The notes beneath the pieces were generated by a model that worked only from the letters and a program-made list of their open reading frames with translations, did not search any database and was not told the origin of the DNA. Positions 52,591 through 60,669 of a DNA stretch of 64,000 nucleotides are shown here, piece by piece; position 1 is the first letter of the stretch; every line of letters starts with the position of its first letter. The position numbers were made by a program, and so were the translations under genes. Source of the DNA: Bryobacteraceae bacterium (lineage in GTDB: Bacteria; Acidobacteriota; Terriglobia; Bryobacterales; Bryobacteraceae); NCBI GenBank assembly GCA_025928545.1, contig JAICJH010000031.1:1-64000 (forward strand), in the 5' to 3' direction.

Positions 52591-53430
52591 TTATTGAGGC
52601 AACCCGATCTTCTGCGCCGTCCCAATATCGAATTTCTTAAAATCGAAATCCTGAATATGCAGATTCATCCGCAGATTCTTGATCACCACGCGCGCCGCCA
52701 AATGGTCTTCGCTGGCCGTCTGCATCCATAACCCATCTCCCAGCGGAGCCTGATCCACATTGATGCTGGTTCCCTTCTGAACACTGGCGAGCAGCCCTCC
52801 GCCGACCCGGAAGTTATCGTAAAAATGAACCTCCAGATGTGCGACCTGCCGATCCGCCTCATCAATCCATATTGTTCCCGCCAGCTTCTTCGCTGCGTTC
52901 TGGTCCATACCACTGGCCTTCGCAGTGGGGTCGCCCGCGAAATCGAACATCAGCGTATCCCTCCCGCGGAATGAGATCCTGCGCGGATTCGACGTCTTTG
53001 CCACCGCCAGAATCTGGCTGACGATCCTGGCCTGGCCCCCGCCCCGCCCGCGGTTCGCGCCGCGCGGAGCCTTCATCGAGCCGTCGATCTCCTTCTTCAC
53101 ACGCTCCAGTTCCTTCGCCTGTTCCTTCGCGTTGAGCTCGCTTCCGTCCCTCTTCAGAAGCCGGATAATCCGTCGCCCGTTGACGAAGAATATTTCCGAT
53201 TCTTCCACTTTCGTCTCTTTGACCTTATCGCTGCCATCCAGAGTTTCTGTGCGGACAATCTCGTGAAAGGTATAGTTCTCGCGGATCGCGTCGGTCTTAT
53301 GCTGGTGCTCCAGCACCTCACTCATTAACGCCGCGGGATCTGGGATCTGTGCCATGCACAAAGAAGCCACAAGCGCCGCCAGCGCGACTCTGCGCCAGTG
53401 GTGTAGTCTCTTTGGTTGAGGGCTCCTCAC
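52591..53430 (-). CDS. Exported protein resembling outer-membrane lipoprotein-sorting proteins
   Basis: The protein of about 279 residues has a basic N-terminal and a hydrophobic segment (RRVALAALVASLCMAQ) of signal type. The rest is beta-rich with the pattern of LolA-like folds: IRENYTFHEIVRTETLDG, SEIFFVNGRRIIRLLKRDG, RGRDTLMFDFAG and IWIDEADRQVAHLEVHF. A basic Gly/Arg-rich insertion (RGANRGRGGGQA) splits the sequence. The start is uncertain: GTG 53430 avoids overlap with the divergent isomerase-like gene at 53433, but an earlier GTG at 53451 is possible. Function unknown. Confidence 0.7.
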   Translation of the reverse strand: MRSPQPKRLHHWRRVALAALVASLCMAQIPDPAALMSEVLEHQHKTDAIRENYTFHEIVRTETLDGSDKVKETKVEESEIFFVNGRRIIRLLKRDGSELNAKEQAKELERVKKEIDGSMKAPRGANRGRGGGQARIVSQILAVAKTSNPRRISFRGRDTLMFDFAGDPTAKASGMDQNAAKKLAGTIWIDEADRQVAHLEVHFYDNFRVGGGLLASVQKGTSINVDQAPLGDGLWMQTASEDHLAARVVIKNLRMNLHIQDFDFKKFDIGTAQKIGLPQ

Positions 53431-53432
53431 GT

Positions 53433-54347
53433 ATGTCCACAAGATTGACACAGCTCACTCGCCGCAACTGGATGTTGCTCGCGGCTGCAACGCCCGCGTG
53501 CACCGGACTCGCCTTCGCCAAACCCAAACCAACCCGCATCGCCTGCCAGTGCTACATCTTCGAACAGGATTACGGGGCACGCAAACAGAAGACAATTGAG
53601 CATGTCGACGAAATTCTCTCCACCGTCGTTGCCGCCGGATTTCGCGCCGTCGAGCTGACATCCACCTACTTCCCGCCCGACAAAGTGGAACAATCCCTGT
53701 CGTTGCTGGATAAGCACGGCCTCGCGCTGCCCATCGCATACATCGGCGGCCCGATGCATGACGATCGCTGGCACCAGACCCACGCCACAGTGCTCGCCTA
53801 TGCCGACCGGCTGATACAGCATCCAGGTCTGGAGGCAATCAGTTTCAACTGCGATCCCAAACCCAAAAACGAACCCAAGACCGATGCCGAACTGGCAACC
53901 GAAGCCGCGGCGCTGGATCAACTTGGCGGCGACCTGAAGCGCAAAGGACTGCGTCTTCTGGTGCATGCCCACGCGCCCGAAATGGCGGAAAATGCGCGCG
54001 AATGGCGCCACTTCTTTCATCACACGAGCGCGGATAACGTGGGTATTTGTCTCGATACCCACTGGGTTTTTCGCGGTGGAGAGAACGTGATGGATATCCT
54101 GCGCGAAGCCGGAACCCGCATCGGCGATGTCCACCTGCGGAACTCCGCGAGCAAGATCTGGATGGAAGAACTGGGCGATGGCGATGTCGACTACAAAGCC
54201 GTCGCAGCGGAATTAAAGCATCAGCATTACAAAGGCTGGCTCACCGTGGAACTGGCGTGGGACCCGACAACACCGCATACGCGTCCGCTGGTGGAAGATC
54301 TGAAGCGCAGCCGAATTTACACCGAGCGCGTGTTCGGCGTCACCTAA
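53433..54347 (+). CDS. Sugar phosphate isomerase/epimerase-like TIM-barrel protein, exported
   Basis: The 304-residue protein starts at ATG 53433 with a Tat-like signal (LTRRNWMLLAAATPACTGLAFA). It then shows the xylose-isomerase-like barrel pattern: GFRAVELTSTYFPPDKVEQ, ISFNCDPKP, RLLVHAHAPEMAENAREW, GICLDTHWVF and HLRNSASKIWMEELGDGDVDYKAV (described), with Asp, His and Glu residues that would bind a metal. Related exported barrels are common in Acidobacteriota and Planctomycetota. Substrate unknown. It is divergent from the LolA-like gene and is followed by a small ATCGGCGTGA repeat. Confidence 0.85.
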   Translation: MSTRLTQLTRRNWMLLAAATPACTGLAFAKPKPTRIACQCYIFEQDYGARKQKTIEHVDEILSTVVAAGFRAVELTSTYFPPDKVEQSLSLLDKHGLALPIAYIGGPMHDDRWHQTHATVLAYADRLIQHPGLEAISFNCDPKPKNEPKTDAELATEAAALDQLGGDLKRKGLRLLVHAHAPEMAENAREWRHFFHHTSADNVGICLDTHWVFRGGENVMDILREAGTRIGDVHLRNSASKIWMEELGDGDVDYKAVAAELKHQHYKGWLTVELAWDPTTPHTRPLVEDLKRSRIYTERVFGVT

Positions 54348-54360
54348 AAACAAAGGCCTG

Positions 54361-54390
54361 ATCGGCGTGAATCGGCGTGAATCGGCGGCG
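54361..54390. repeat. Short tandem ATCGGCGTGA-type repeat between convergent genes
   Basis: ATCGGCGTGA at 54361-54370 is repeated at 54371-54380, then varied to ATCGGCGGCG at 54381-54390. A very similar motif family (ATC.GCGT..ATC.GCGGC) is scattered between genes in several soil bacteria as far as I recall, so this may be one copy of a dispersed element. Confidence 0.6.
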
Positions 54391-54398
54391 ATTGGGGA

Positions 54399-55349
54399 TC
54401 AAAACCCATAAAGCTTCGCCGGATTATCCACCAGAATCTTCCTGCGCACTGTCGCATCCGGAGCCCACACCGGCAATTGATTCAGCAAACGGCCATCATC
54501 AATCGGCAATAGCGGCGTCACGTCGGTCGCCGGATGCCCAGCCCGCACCGTCGTGTCCGGATGAGGCCAGTCCGTTCCCCACAGCACGCGATCGGGATTG
54601 GCATCTATGAGTGCCTTCGCAAATGGCGTAGCATCGGCAAAGTCAGGACCATGAGTGGACACCCGGTACGCACCGGAGATCTTCACATACGCTTTGCCTG
54701 ATTTCAGAAGGCGAAGCAAATCCCCGAAACCCGGCTGCATCAATCCGGCATCCGCATTCGCGCCGCCAAAATGATCGAAAACAACCGGCACATCGGACGC
54801 CAGCACCAGATCGCCGATATCGGAAATCAACGGCAGGTTCGTGAACATCTGGATGTGCCAGCCCAGTCTTTTCGCTTGCCGAAGAGCTGTCTGTAATCTG
54901 CGCCGGGCTGCCGCCGGGTCCGGCTCGCCCCCCATCACCAGATTTAACCGCATCCCGCGGATGCCGGCCTTCGTCAGTCGGTTGAGTTCACTGGCCGGTG
55001 TCTTCTCATCGATCACCGCGATGCCACGCGCATTCGCCCCTCGTGCTTTCATGCCGTAGAGTGTGGACGAATTATCCGTGCCGTAAACGCTGGGCGTTAC
55101 AATCACGACTCGCTGCATGTGAAGCGCCGCATGCAGTTTCGACATTTCCGCAGGCAGCGCGGTTTCAGGCGTGTAAGTTCGTCCGGCAAAAAACGGGAAC
55201 TTCCCCGGATCTCCGAAAATGTGAGTATGGCAATCGCAGGCGTGCGGCGGCACGTCAAAGTTAACGGCAGTGGCAGGCTGCGACGCGCCCGCAAAGAGCC
55301 GGCTTGCAACGCCTGCCAGCAGTGCACGCCGTGTGATCGGAGCTTTCAT
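54399..55349 (-). CDS. Amidohydrolase-family protein, exported (2-pyrone-4,6-dicarboxylate lactonase-like)
   Basis: The 316-residue protein has a Tat signal (ITRRALLAGVASRLFAGASQ). It then begins its metal-dependent hydrolase barrel with CDCHTHIFGD, followed by FDHFGG and GTDWPHPD, which supply the metal-binding His and Asp. The order and DWPHPD motif match the amidohydrolase_2/LigI-like group that opens lactone rings of aromatic breakdown, though such LigI enzymes are cytosolic. Here it would act in the periplasm. It starts seven bases after the stop of the TIGR03435 tandem and is likely co-transcribed. Confidence 0.85.
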   Translation of the reverse strand: MKAPITRRALLAGVASRLFAGASQPATAVNFDVPPHACDCHTHIFGDPGKFPFFAGRTYTPETALPAEMSKLHAALHMQRVVIVTPSVYGTDNSSTLYGMKARGANARGIAVIDEKTPASELNRLTKAGIRGMRLNLVMGGEPDPAAARRRLQTALRQAKRLGWHIQMFTNLPLISDIGDLVLASDVPVVFDHFGGANADAGLMQPGFGDLLRLLKSGKAYVKISGAYRVSTHGPDFADATPFAKALIDANPDRVLWGTDWPHPDTTVRAGHPATDVTPLLPIDDGRLLNQLPVWAPDATVRRKILVDNPAKLYGF

Positions 55350-55355
55350 CCGATC

Positions 55356-56117
55356 TCAATTATCCGACGGCCGGTGGACGTTGTCGATGACCAGCACCTC
55401 CACCGATTCTTTTTTCGATTCCACCTTGAGGCCCAGTTCGCCCAGCAGCGCTGCGATGACAATGCCGTTCGTATCGTCGTAGCTGACCTTCATCGCCTGC
55501 TCACCTCCCGGAATGTACCTGGTGAAATCCAGGACGAAGTCATAGCGGCCGGTCAGACCGGTTGCATCCACCACCGGCATTTTCAGCGGACCGGCCAGGA
55601 AGTCGGCGAACTCTCTCATCGATATCGCTTTCGCGACAGTACTGATAGCGGTATTCGTGCGAGACATCTTTTCATCCGCTGCCGCTTCCTTCAGCTTGTG
55701 ACCGCCTTTGGCAACGGTCAGGACGTAGGACGAAAGGTCTTTGGCCTGCCGATGAAAACTCAGCCCAAACCGTTCCTTCAAAAGAGCCTGCATCATCAGC
55801 TTCATCTGCTCGTCCGTGGCCGGACCATCAGCCTTGGCGAGAATGTCGTAGCGCTCCGTCCCGATCCACTCCGGGCCGGAGATCTGGCTGTCCTGCACGC
55901 CATAGGCCCACTTGATGCAGGTGCTCACCAGAACATCCCGCATCGTCACCGTACCCGGCGTAGTCTCCGTTTTACCGTCATGTTCAAACTGAACGGAAGC
56001 CGCACTGGGATGAATCGACGCAACGGAAAACGCCGGCGGCGCCGCGGACGCGATCCGAGCCATTGCCGGCAACAGGATTGCCGCGTGGAAGCTAATTCTC
56101 ACTGGGTTTCTCCACAT
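55356..56117 (-). CDS. TIGR03435 family secreted protein
   Basis: From ATG 56117 the 253-residue protein has a signal peptide (ISFHAAILLPAMARIASAA) and the family motifs FSVASIHPS, GVQDSQISGPEWIGTERYDILAKADG, MMQALLKERFGLSFHRQAKDLSSYVL, VVDATGLTGRYDFVLDF and VLVIDNVHRPSDN. A GTG at 56102 is another possible start; either overlaps the end of the preceding copy by 11-26 bases. It is the second of a pair in the same direction. Confidence 0.92.
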   Translation of the reverse strand: MWRNPVRISFHAAILLPAMARIASAAPPAFSVASIHPSAASVQFEHDGKTETTPGTVTMRDVLVSTCIKWAYGVQDSQISGPEWIGTERYDILAKADGPATDEQMKLMMQALLKERFGLSFHRQAKDLSSYVLTVAKGGHKLKEAAADEKMSRTNTAISTVAKAISMREFADFLAGPLKMPVVDATGLTGRYDFVLDFTRYIPGGEQAMKVSYDDTNGIVIAALLGELGLKVESKKESVEVLVIDNVHRPSDN

Positions 56118-56829
56118 GGTCGATAACCAGAACTTCCGTCGGAGCCTTGCGGGATTCAAGCTTTAATCCGATTTCCGGCTCAAGTGCGCTCAGCACCATT
56201 CCTGCAACATCGGGCTCCTGCCCCTCCGACAGGTTCGCCGGGGCATACGCCATCAGGTCGAGTTTTAGATCGTACTTGCCTTCGAGACCTGTCATATCGA
56301 GTACCCGCACGTGCATCGGACCGGAAAGAAAATCAGCCAGCGCCTTCATTGGCGCCCACTGGCCCACCAGCGTGCCCTTACCCGTCAGCATGCTCCGTCC
56401 CTCACCCACCGACTCATGGAATTTCGGGCCGTTCTTCGCGACGACCAAGGCGTAAACAGTCGTGTCCCGGACCTCCTTATGAAGCGTAAGGTGGAACCGA
56501 TCCGCCAGCAACGACCGCATCATCAGTTTGAACTGGTCCTGGCCGGAAACGGGGCCCGCCGCTTTGCCGAAAATATCGAAACGCTCACTGTTGATGAAGT
56601 CCGGTCCGGATATCTGACTGTCCTGAACATCGTACGCGAACTTCAGGCAGATGTTGACCGTGACGTTCCTCATGGTGAGGGTTTGCGGACTCATTCCGAT
56701 GTTGTTGCCGCCAGTGCCTGCCAGACTCGGCTTGACAGTTGCCGCCTCAAACGAAGGTAAAGCTGTTTGAGGGTAAGCCATACCCGCGCCAATAAAAAAC
56801 CCGATACATCCAATTGCCGTCAAACGCAT
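56092..56829 (-). CDS. TIGR03435 family secreted protein
   Basis: The 245-residue protein starts at ATG 56829 with a signal peptide (IGCIGFFIGAGMAYPQT). The family pattern follows: FEAATVKPS, DVQDSQISGPDFINSERFDIFGKAAG, MMRSLLADRFHLTLHKEVRDTTVYAL, MTGLEGKYDLKLDL and VLVIDHVEKPSEN. It is closely similar to the overlapping copy at 55356-56117 (compare VQDSQISGP in both), which indicates recent duplication. It is divergent from ffh, across 157 bases. Confidence 0.92.
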   Translation of the reverse strand: MRLTAIGCIGFFIGAGMAYPQTALPSFEAATVKPSLAGTGGNNIGMSPQTLTMRNVTVNICLKFAYDVQDSQISGPDFINSERFDIFGKAAGPVSGQDQFKLMMRSLLADRFHLTLHKEVRDTTVYALVVAKNGPKFHESVGEGRSMLTGKGTLVGQWAPMKALADFLSGPMHVRVLDMTGLEGKYDLKLDLMAYAPANLSEGQEPDVAGMVLSALEPEIGLKLESRKAPTEVLVIDHVEKPSEN

Positions 56830-56986
56830 TCACTCCCCCAATGAATAGAACTGCGCCAACCAGGGATTACGAGAGTGGGGCTATGAATGTTCACGACTCC
56901 GGGCGGAACAACCCCTTTTAGTACAATGGATTGTTGCCCGAATTGGCGCAAACTCCGCCTTCGGTGCGCTCTCCGGATCTTGAAGC

Positions 56987-58342
56987 ATGTTTGACAATCT
57001 TTCCGATAAATTAGCGCGCGTTTTCAAGAACATGCGCGGCGAAGGCCGCCTGTCCGCTGAAAACATGGAATCGGCGCTGCGCGAAGTTCGCGTAGCTCTG
57101 CTCGAAGCCGACGTTAATTTCAAGGTAGTCAAACAACTCATCGAAAGCGTGAAAACACGGGCGATGGGCCAGGAAGTTCTCTCTTCCCTTTCCCCGTCGC
57201 AGCAGGTCATTGGAATCATCAATGACGAACTGATCAAGATTTTGGGTGGCCATGAGTCGAAACTGCGTTTCGCGAATGACCCGCCCAGCGTCTTCCTGAT
57301 CGTTGGTCTCCAGGGTTCGGGTAAGACCACCTCCACGGGAAAGCTGGCCCGCTGGCTGACGAAAAACGGTCATCGTCCGCAGTTGGTTTCGGTCGATATC
57401 TACCGTCCGGCCGCCCGCGAACAACTGGCCATCATCGCCCGCGACATCAAGGCTCCGATTTACGCCGGAACGCCCGAAGAAAAACTGCCGGTCGATCTGG
57501 CCCGTTCCGCGCGCCTCGAAGCCGTCAACGCGGGCCGCGACGTTTTGCTCGTCGATACCGCCGGACGCCTCCACATCGACGACCAGTTGATGGGCGAGCT
57601 TCAGCAACTGAAAACTCTCCTGAATCCCGTCGAAATCCTTTTCGTGGCCGACGCCATGACGGGTCAGGACGCCGTCAAATCTGCCGACGAGTTCCACAAA
57701 CAGCTCGGGATCACCGGTGTCATTCTTACCAAGATGGATGGCGATGCTCGCGGTGGCGCTGCCCTTTCCATCCGCTCCGTTACCGGGCAGCCGCTGAAGT
57801 TCGTCGGTCTGGGCGAGAAACCCGACGCCTTCGAACCGTTCCATCCAGACCGCGCCGCGTCGCGCATTCTCGGCATGGGCGACATTGTCAGCTTCGTCGA
57901 AAAGGCCCAGGAAGCCTTCGACGGCAAGCAGCAGGAAGAAATGCAGCGCAAGCTGATGGACAACGAGTTCTCGCTTGAGGACTTCCGCGATCAGCTGAAA
58001 TCGCTGCGTAAGTTAGGATCTTTGGATTCGATCCTGAAAATGATGCCGAAAGTTGGCATGATGAAAGAGCTGCAGAATCTGCAGCCGGATGAGAAGGAGT
58101 TGACGCGCATCGTCGCGATCATCGATTCGATGACGCCGAAGGAGCGCAACAATCACATGCTCATTAACGGCAGCCGGCGGCGGCGCATTGCGCAGGGTAG
58201 TGGAACGTCGGTGCAGGAAGTGAATAGTCTGCTGAAGCAGTATGGGCAGGCCAGGAAAATGATGAAGAGCATGTCCGGCAATCTTGGTTCGCTTGGAAAG
58301 CGGCTGGGGAAAATGGGCGGCTTTGGATTACCCGGATTTTAG
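56987..58342 (+). CDS. ffh: Signal recognition particle protein (SRP54 / Ffh)
   Basis: The 451-residue GTPase binds signal sequences with its M domain and docks with FtsY. It shows an N domain, the G domain (GLQGSGKTTSTGKLA as G1, VDTAGR as G3, TKMDGDARGGAAL as the insertion and G4 region) and a methionine-rich M domain with KMMPKVGMMKE and SRRRRIAQGSGTSVQEVNSLLKQY, ending KMGGFGLPGF. The start at ATG 56987 gives the usual N terminus MFDNLSDKLARVFK. It is the first of a rightward block with rpsP, khpA, rimM and trmD. Confidence 0.97.
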   Translation: MFDNLSDKLARVFKNMRGEGRLSAENMESALREVRVALLEADVNFKVVKQLIESVKTRAMGQEVLSSLSPSQQVIGIINDELIKILGGHESKLRFANDPPSVFLIVGLQGSGKTTSTGKLARWLTKNGHRPQLVSVDIYRPAAREQLAIIARDIKAPIYAGTPEEKLPVDLARSARLEAVNAGRDVLLVDTAGRLHIDDQLMGELQQLKTLLNPVEILFVADAMTGQDAVKSADEFHKQLGITGVILTKMDGDARGGAALSIRSVTGQPLKFVGLGEKPDAFEPFHPDRAASRILGMGDIVSFVEKAQEAFDGKQQEEMQRKLMDNEFSLEDFRDQLKSLRKLGSLDSILKMMPKVGMMKELQNLQPDEKELTRIVAIIDSMTPKERNNHMLINGSRRRRIAQGSGTSVQEVNSLLKQYGQARKMMKSMSGNLGSLGKRLGKMGGFGLPGF

Positions 58343-58352
58343 CCGGACCTGT

Positions 58353-58406
58353 TGAGCCGCAACCGTAAGGAAGCGGACTACTGAGCCGCGACCGCGAGGG
58401 AGCGGA
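58353..58406. repeat. Two tandem copies of a 25-bp repeat between ffh and rpsP
   Basis: TGAGCCGCAACCGTAAGG... at 58353-58377 and TGAGCCGCGACCGCGAGG... at 58382-58406 differ at four of 25 positions, with a period of 29. Each copy has CCGC and GCGG near its ends, so each can form a small hairpin. As I recall, very similar units (GAGCCGCGACCGTGAGGGAGCGG) are scattered in intergenic regions of Solibacter-like and some planctomycete genomes. Confidence 0.75.
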
Positions 58407-58437
58407 AGTAAGAATAGATTTAGAGGACAATAAAGTA

Positions 58438-58686
58438 ATGTTGATGATTCGTCTGGCCCGTTTCGGAGCCAAAAAGAAGCCGTTCTACCGCGTCGTGGTG
58501 ATTGAAAAGGAGCGTGCCCGTGACAGCCGCAATCTGGAGGTGGTCGGCAACTACAATCCGCTGACGACCCCGGAGACAGTGAACCTCGTTCACGACCGCA
58601 TTGAACATTGGGTTAAGAATGGCGCGCAGTTGTCGGATACAGTCGCGCGCCTCGTGAAGAATCACCCCGCCAAAGCCGCAGCTTAG
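58438..58686 (+). CDS. rpsP: 30S ribosomal protein S16
   Basis: The 82-residue protein matches S16 from the start: IRLARFGAKKKPFYRVVVIEKERARDSR, then VVGNYNPLT and VKNGAQLSDTVARLVK. AGAGGA lies 12 bases before ATG 58438; a second ATG two codons on is the alternative start. It lies in the classical ffh-rpsP-(khpA)-rimM-trmD order, downstream of a two-copy intergenic repeat. Confidence 0.97.
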   Translation: MLMIRLARFGAKKKPFYRVVVIEKERARDSRNLEVVGNYNPLTTPETVNLVHDRIEHWVKNGAQLSDTVARLVKNHPAKAAA

Positions 58687-58776
58687 TCGGGGAAGTATTA
58701 TTCGTCGTCTTTCAGACCCGCTCCCGGGAACCGGGGGCGGGAGTGTTAACGTGACGCCTGTCGTCACTGGAGGCCT

Positions 58777-59007
58777 ATGAAACAACTCATTGAAGATATT
58801 GCCAAGTCCCTGGTCGATGTTCCGGACGAAGTGGTCGTAACTACGGTCGACGGTGAGCAGGTGACGGTGATCGAGTTGAAGGTGGCTCCCAGCGACCTGG
58901 GCAAAGTGATCGGCAAGCAGGGCCGCACAGCGCGTTCTATCCGGACGATTCTCGGCGCGGCTGGCATGAAACTCAACCGCCGCTTCACCCTGGAAATTCT
59001 TGAGTAA
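58777..59007 (+). CDS. khpA: KH-domain RNA-binding protein KhpA
   Basis: The 76-residue protein is a single KH domain with the [18 protein letters not shown] motif. In other bacteria it binds RNA together with KhpB/EloR. TGGAGGC is placed well before ATG 58777. It sits between rpsP and rimM, its usual location. Its stop overlaps the TTG start of rimM by eight bases, so the two are coupled. Confidence 0.94.
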   Translation: MKQLIEDIAKSLVDVPDEVVVTTVDGEQVTVIELKVAPSDLGKVIGKQGRTARSIRTILGAAGMKLNRRFTLEILE

Positions 59008-59524
59008 CGACTGGATCACGGTCGCGGTGCTGGTACGGCCGCGCGGAGTCCGCGGCGAAATCACCGCCGTATCCCAGTCGAACCATCCAGAACGCTTCGC
59101 GCAGTTGAAATCCGTCCGCCTCTTTCCACCCGACCGGCCATATGAGGTGGAGCGCGTCTGGGATCACCAGGGCACCCTCGTTTTCAAATTTGCCGGAGTC
59201 GACTCCATGAACGATGCCGAACTACTGCGCGGTGCGGAAGTTCGTATCCCCAAAGAGGAGCGCGTCGCTCTCGATCCCGGCGAGTACTTTCAGTCCGACC
59301 TCATAGGCTGCGAGATTCGCGATCATGCCACCAAACGCCTCATCGGCCGCGTCACCGGCTGGGAGGAGTACGGCGGCCCATCGCTTTTGCAGGTGGATGG
59401 CGGCCGCATTCTGATTCCCTTCGTCAAAGCCATTTGTGTCGATATCCGGCCCGCCGATCGCGTCATAGAGACGCGTCTGCCCGAAGGCCTCGAAGACGCG
59501 CAAACCACCCCTGGCAAGTCATGA
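59000..59524 (+). CDS. rimM: Ribosome maturation factor RimM
   Basis: The 174-residue protein has the N-terminal RimM domain ([31 protein letters not shown]) and a C-terminal PRC-barrel ([47 protein letters not shown]). It helps assemble the 30S head around S19. The start is TTG 59000, inside the khpA 3' end, because no ATG occurs in a suitable place. Its stop overlaps the trmD start codon (ATGA). Confidence 0.95.
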   Translation: MSNDWITVAVLVRPRGVRGEITAVSQSNHPERFAQLKSVRLFPPDRPYEVERVWDHQGTLVFKFAGVDSMNDAELLRGAEVRIPKEERVALDPGEYFQSDLIGCEIRDHATKRLIGRVTGWEEYGGPSLLQVDGGRILIPFVKAICVDIRPADRVIETRLPEGLEDAQTTPGKS

Positions 59525-60198
59525 AGTTCCACCTCCTGACCATTTTTCCGGACTTCTTCGAGAGTCCTTTCCGTCAGGGCGTCGTAGCGCGCGCGGCGCT
59601 GGCGGGCGCGCTCGATATCCACATCCACGATCTCCGCAACTGGACTCACGACCTGCATCGCACGGTCGACGACCGGCCGTTCGGCGGCGGCGAGGGCATG
59701 CTCCTCAAACCCGAGCCGATTTTTGACGCCGTTGAATCCATCTGGCCGGAGCGCACCTTGTATCAGCGGGTGATTCTGCTCTCGGCCCAGGGCCGTCGCT
59801 TCACGCAGCAGATCGCGCGCGAACTGTCCGCCAACGAAGAAATACTGCTGATCTGCGGGCGTTATGAAGGCGTGGATGAACGCGTCGCCGAACACCTCGC
59901 GGATGACGAACTCTCCATCGGAGATTACGTTTTAAGCGGCGGCGAGTTGGCCGCTGCCGTGGTTGTCGATACCGTGGCGCGCCTGCTCCCGGGAGTGCTC
60001 GGCAATGAGCATTCTTCTGTAAACGAATCTTTCACCGCGGATATTTTGGATTGCCCGCAGTGGACCCGCCCCGCCGACTTTCGCGGCTGGAAAGTGCCGG
60101 ATGCTCTGTTGAGCGGCCATCACGCCGAAATCGCAAAGTGGCGAAAACAAGCGGCGCTCGATAAGACTCGCCGAATGCGTCCCGACCTGATCAAATAG
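59521..60198 (+). CDS. trmD: tRNA (guanine-37 N1)-methyltransferase
   Basis: The 225-residue SPOUT methyltransferase makes m1G37. Conserved segments include FHLLTIFPDFFESPFRQGVVARA at the start, the RPFGGGEGMLLKPEP loop, LICGRYEGVDERV, DDELSIGDYVLSGGELAA (the trefoil knot) and TRPADFRGWKVPDALLSGHHAEI. The start is ATG 59521, overlapping the rimM stop. Its 3' end overlaps the convergent thioesterase gene by eight bases. Last gene of the ffh-trmD block. Confidence 0.97.
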   Translation: MKFHLLTIFPDFFESPFRQGVVARAALAGALDIHIHDLRNWTHDLHRTVDDRPFGGGEGMLLKPEPIFDAVESIWPERTLYQRVILLSAQGRRFTQQIARELSANEEILLICGRYEGVDERVAEHLADDELSIGDYVLSGGELAAAVVVDTVARLLPGVLGNEHSSVNESFTADILDCPQWTRPADFRGWKVPDALLSGHHAEIAKWRKQAALDKTRRMRPDLIK

Positions 60199-60589
60199 CC
60201 GCGACGTAAGGCTCAAGCCTTTCGCGCAATACATCCGGCAGCGGTCTGGCCCTCTGCGTCGAACGATCCATTCCCGCAATCACGACTTTACCTCGGGCCA
60301 CCTCAACTTCGTCTTTGAGGACCAGAAATCTCAGATCGATTGACGCATTGCCAAGCCGGCCGACGGACACTTCGATGACGAGCACGTCGTCACAACGGAT
60401 TGCGCTGCGATAGTCGCATTCCACGTGGACGCGCGGAAAGCCGAGCTCCGAATACTGATGCGCGGAATCGATGTGACGGAAGAATTCGATCTCGGCGGCT
60501 TCAAAATACCGGAAGAGAGATGTGTAATGAATGCGGCCGCTCGCGTCGGTATCAATGAAGAGAATCCGGATAGTCCAGCGAAATACCAT
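60191..60589 (-). CDS. Acyl-CoA thioesterase of the 4-hydroxybenzoyl-CoA thioesterase (hot-dog) family
   Basis: The 132-residue protein has the 4HBT signature: IDTDASGRIHYTSLFRYFEAAEIEFFRHI, in which the aspartate (DTDASG) is the usual catalytic residue. VHVECDYRSAIRCDDVLVIEVSVGRLG follows as the hot-dog central sheet. Substrates may be acyl-CoA or aromatic-CoA. The gene is convergent with trmD. Confidence 0.9.
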   Translation of the reverse strand: MVFRWTIRILFIDTDASGRIHYTSLFRYFEAAEIEFFRHIDSAHQYSELGFPRVHVECDYRSAIRCDDVLVIEVSVGRLGNASIDLRFLVLKDEVEVARGKVVIAGMDRSTQRARPLPDVLRERLEPYVAAI

Positions 60590-60669
60590 GTACCCATGTG
60601 ACCATGATGGCTGCGGCGTTGCATCGCTGCCGCCGGTACGTAGTGCGATTGATCCCGTACGGCGATTCG

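Noticed and set aside
57011..57844. 277-codon frame opposite ffh
   Set aside because: Antisense to a core gene; no motif and no ribosome binding site.
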